Assembly: GCA_024516155.1 (NCBI GenBank) | Contig: JAJJXM010000042.1 | Coordinates: 1 to 64,000 of the forward strand | DNA length: 64,000 nucleotides | Source: Pyronema omphalodes | Lineage: Eukaryota; Ascomycota; Pezizomycetes; Pezizales; Pyronemataceae | Direction: 5' to 3' | In this document: piece by piece, positions 61,122-64,000 of the stretch | Layout of the letters: every line of letters starts with the position of its first letter | Numbering within the stretch: position 1 is the stretch's first letter | Notes under the pieces: model-generated | The model's database searches: none | What the model was told of the DNA's origin: nothing | The model's input: the letters and a program-made list of their open reading frames with translations, nothing else | Program-made: the position numbers and the translations under genes

Positions 61122-64000
61122 AGTTCAACCACGGCAGGACCGGCGGATAGAATCTCGAGTGTAGGACCATACGGAAGAAACGAAAAAATCATCCTGCGAG
61201 TAAAATTAATCGGACGAAATAAGAAAGAATACCACACAACGGCCATGATTGACTGCGGGGCCACGGAGAATTTTATAGATCGAAAATATGTGAAACAGCA
61301 GGGATTGCCCTGCGCGAAAAAATTAACCCCACGAAAGGTTCTCGCTGTAGACGGACGGGAATTGGATGGGGGCCCAGTAACCCACGATGCCATGGTGACC
61401 ATGGTGATCAACGACCATAGGGAAGGTATTCGGCTCCACTGTATTACCATTGGCAACGCACCCATTATCCTGGGACTGCCTTGGTTGCGGAAACACAACC
61501 CCAGCATCGATTGGAAAGAAGGAAGAATTGTCTTCAACTCCGAGAAATGCGGAAAGAACTGCCTTCCTACCTCGCCCCATGCCACAACCGTGTCGGAACG
61601 GGGGGCAGAAAAAGAATATAATCAACGAATACACGAGGAAGCGGAGCACGCCTATGGTATGGAAGGGCCGAAGGAGATGCTCCAGATGGATGAGGAAGAT
61701 GAGCTTCGCATCCAAGAGATCTGGGGAGAAAGTATAGAAGAGGATGAAGAAGGAGAAGAAGTGGAAGAGTCGGAGGACGAGGATATGGAAAGCGTACAGG
61801 GATCTAGGCGCGCGGAATCCACCGAGGTCGATCCCGACTCGACTCAGTGCGCTTCGCGGCAACCCCCGCAGGCGCCAGCCAACCAGAAGGGACCGGGGAA
61901 CTGGGAAACCGCTCCCGCCAAATCAACCGCTACTGCGCCAACCAACCAGGAAGAGCCGGGGAACTGGGAAACCGCTCCCGCCAAATCAATTGCCACTTCC
62001 GGGGAATTGGAACTCGCGAGTACCATAATCCGAGCGGGGAAAGACAGACCTGACTCCCTGGAAGAAATAATACCACCGGAATATGCAGATTACCTCTCCG
62101 TATTTAGGGAAAAAGAGGCGGTAGGGTTGCCTCCGCACCGACATCATGACCACAGGATCCCCTTGATGGACGGAAAGGTTCCGCCGTTCGAACCCCTGCG
62201 AGCCCTCGATGAGGAACGCCTGCGAGTACTAAGGGATTACTTGGAAGAGAATGAAAAGAGGGGTTGGGTCCGACGGTCGACGTCTCCAGCGGGAGCCCCA
62301 ATCCATTTCGTTAAGAAAAAGGATGGTACCCTACGGTTATGCGTCGACTACCGACGACTCAACGAAATCACAATCAAAGATCGCACCCCACTCCCGCTGA
62401 TAGGGGAAGCGTTGGATAGACTTTCCAACGCCAAGATCTATACCAAATTAGATGTGCGAGATGCATACCATAACCTCCGAATAGCCACAGGAGATGAATG
62501 GAAAACTGCGTTCCGTACCAAGTACGGTCTATACGAGTATTTGGTGATGCCATTTGGTTTGACAAATGCTCCAGCTTCGTTTCAACGATGGATGAACGAA
62601 GTCTTAAGTGATTACCTTGACATCTTTTGCATCGCCTATCTCGACGACATATTGATCTACTCGGATGATCTGGCGGAGCATCAGAGACACGTACGCATGG
62701 TCCTGGAAAGGTTAAGGGACGTAGGACTGACCCTGAAACCCTCGAAATGTGAATTCCACACAAAAAAGACGGAATACCTGGGATACATCATCTCCCCCAC
62801 AGGGTTGCAGATGGACCCCGAGAAAATTAGGGCGGTTAAGGAATGGAAGGAACCGGTAAATGTGAAGGGAGTCCAAAGTTTCCTGGGATTCGCCAACTTT
62901 TACCGTCGATTCATCCGGGATTTCAGCAAGATCACCACGCCATTGACACGATTGACGAAAAAACAGGTACCCTGGGAATGGAACGACGAGACACAACGGG
63001 CCTTTGAACAACTGAAGACGGCAATGATATCCCAGCCGATCCTGCAACATTTCGACCCGGATCGGCCACTCACCCTGGAGACAGACGCCTCAGACTATGC
63101 CATCGGGGCAGTCTGCTCACAACCCGACGACTCCAACGTACTGCACCCCCTTGCCTATTTTTCAAGAAAATTAAAAGAAGCGGAGCTCAATTACGACATC
63201 CACGATAAGGAGCTCCTGGCAATAGTGGAGGCATTGGACAAGTGGTCGACGTACTGCAAATCGACGAGACACAGTATCCGGATACTGTCAGACCATAAAA
63301 ACCTAGAATATTGGCAAACAAAGAGGGACCTCAACCTCCGACAGGCCCGATGGGCGGAACAACTGGCTAACTATGACTTCACGATCACGTATCGTCCGGG
63401 GAAGTTGGCAGGAAAACCCGACATATTGTCCCGAGAGTCAGGAGACTCTCCCTGGGAAGGGGAGATGAAGCACCGGCAGAACCGAAGCCGAGTCCTCCTT
63501 CCCCAGGAAGTCTTTCATGTGAACGAGACACAATTGATAAAACTCACCCCGGACACCCCCCTCCTTACCAAAATTCGGGAAAAAACGAGGACAGATACGG
63601 AACTCCAGGAGGTAATCCGCAAACTTCGGGAAGGGATAGCCCGAGACAATAGGGTCCCCTTGGGGTTATGCGAGGAAAAGGATGGGTTACTCCTATACGA
63701 GGGATTGATATGGGTCCCTGACGACGACGACCTGAGGTTACAAATTTTACGACAGCATCACGACTCCCAGGCCGCGGGGCATCCGGGAAGGGCAAGGACC
63801 TTGGAGTTGGTCAGCCGGAATTTTTATTGGCCACAACAACGACAGTATGTGACTCGATATGTCGACTACTGTGATACCTGTAAACGTATCAAGCCCATTA
63901 AGCACGCCCCCTTCGGCCTCTTACGACCGTTACAGATTCCAGAAAGACCATGGGAATCCATCTCCATGGATTTTATCACAGGTCTTCCGGAAGATGGGGG
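61059..64000 (+). CDS. pol: Pol of the right-hand Gypsy-A (partial, window edge)
   Basis: Read in the -1 frame relative to gag and open to the last base. Protease (ATG of MIDCGATENF at 61245), linker with GNWETAPAKS repeats, RT (YLDD near 62637), RNase H (ETDASDYAIGA near 63081), integrase zinc finger and the first core motif (SMDFITGLPEDG) at the edge. One short stretch (near 62660-62700, DLAEHQRHVR instead of NMEEHRKHVR) differs more than its surroundings, which may be a gene-conversion patch. Confidence 0.9.

Larger units (their letters stand above)
59128..64000 (+). mobile_element. Second Gypsy-A copy, apparently intact, runs off the window
   Basis: LTR 59128-59917, PBS 59919-59928, gag 60175-61083, frameshift cassette 61059-61121, and pol open to the window end. 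Inserted in the protease region of the minus-strand copy. Its 3' half lies outside the window. Confidence 0.9.

Overview
The window is a nested retrotransposon graveyard from a filamentous fungal genome, most likely an ascomycete. The evidence is chromodomain Ty3/gypsy elements together with Tad/I-like non-LTR elements whose ORF2 carries endonuclease, RT and RNase H. The species cannot be named from this sequence. I see no host gene, tRNA, rRNA, CRISPR array or bacterial-style operon; nearly every base belongs to a mobile element.

Layout. 1-10260: two copies of one chromovirus family (called Gypsy-A here). A complete, apparently intact copy (903-8555) sits inside ORF3 of an older copy (1-902 and 8556-10260), with a 5-bp CGAAC target duplication. 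10261-43972: a mosaic of three related non-LTR families, mostly on the minus strand. LINE-A has ORF1 and ORF2 (EN-RT-RNase H). LINE-B is a relative with its own ORF1. LINE-X encodes only a coiled-coil ORF1-like protein. A block of about 9 kb (11139-20310) recurs collinearly at 22733-32118. 43973-44762: a Gypsy-A solo LTR with ACAGG duplications. 44855-49520: a decayed second gypsy family (Gypsy-B). 49521-53869: a decayed, internally deleted third gypsy (Gypsy-C) whose LTR carries telomere-like and GATA motifs. 53870-59127: an old minus-strand Gypsy-A. 59128-64000: a second apparently intact Gypsy-A, inserted into the old copy and running off the right edge.

Gypsy-A is the most interesting system. 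Reading its RNA in order, the sequence predicts: (1) self-priming, because a PBS next to the 5' LTR is complementary to the probable transcript 5' end; (2) a leader of about 455 nt without any AUG before Gag; (3) a textbook -1 frameshift cassette joining Gag to Pol (GGGAAAA, 6-nt spacer, H-type pseudoknot); (4) a Pol with protease, RT, RNase H, integrase and C-terminal chromodomain; (5) a third ORF in the env position, coupled to Pol by a TAATG stop-start overlap. ORF3 encodes a Cys-rich N-terminus, GHQQ repeats, an Arg-rich stretch and a C-terminal hydrophobic anchor, and its last 34 codons lie inside the 3' LTR.

Among the non-LTR elements, all three families share a 5' terminal module of about 45 nt although their ORF1s differ. 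LINE-X also shares a 3'UTR segment with LINE-A, which suggests it is a non-autonomous element mobilised by LINE-A enzymes. ORF1 and ORF2 overlap by 8 nt in both LINE-A and LINE-B.
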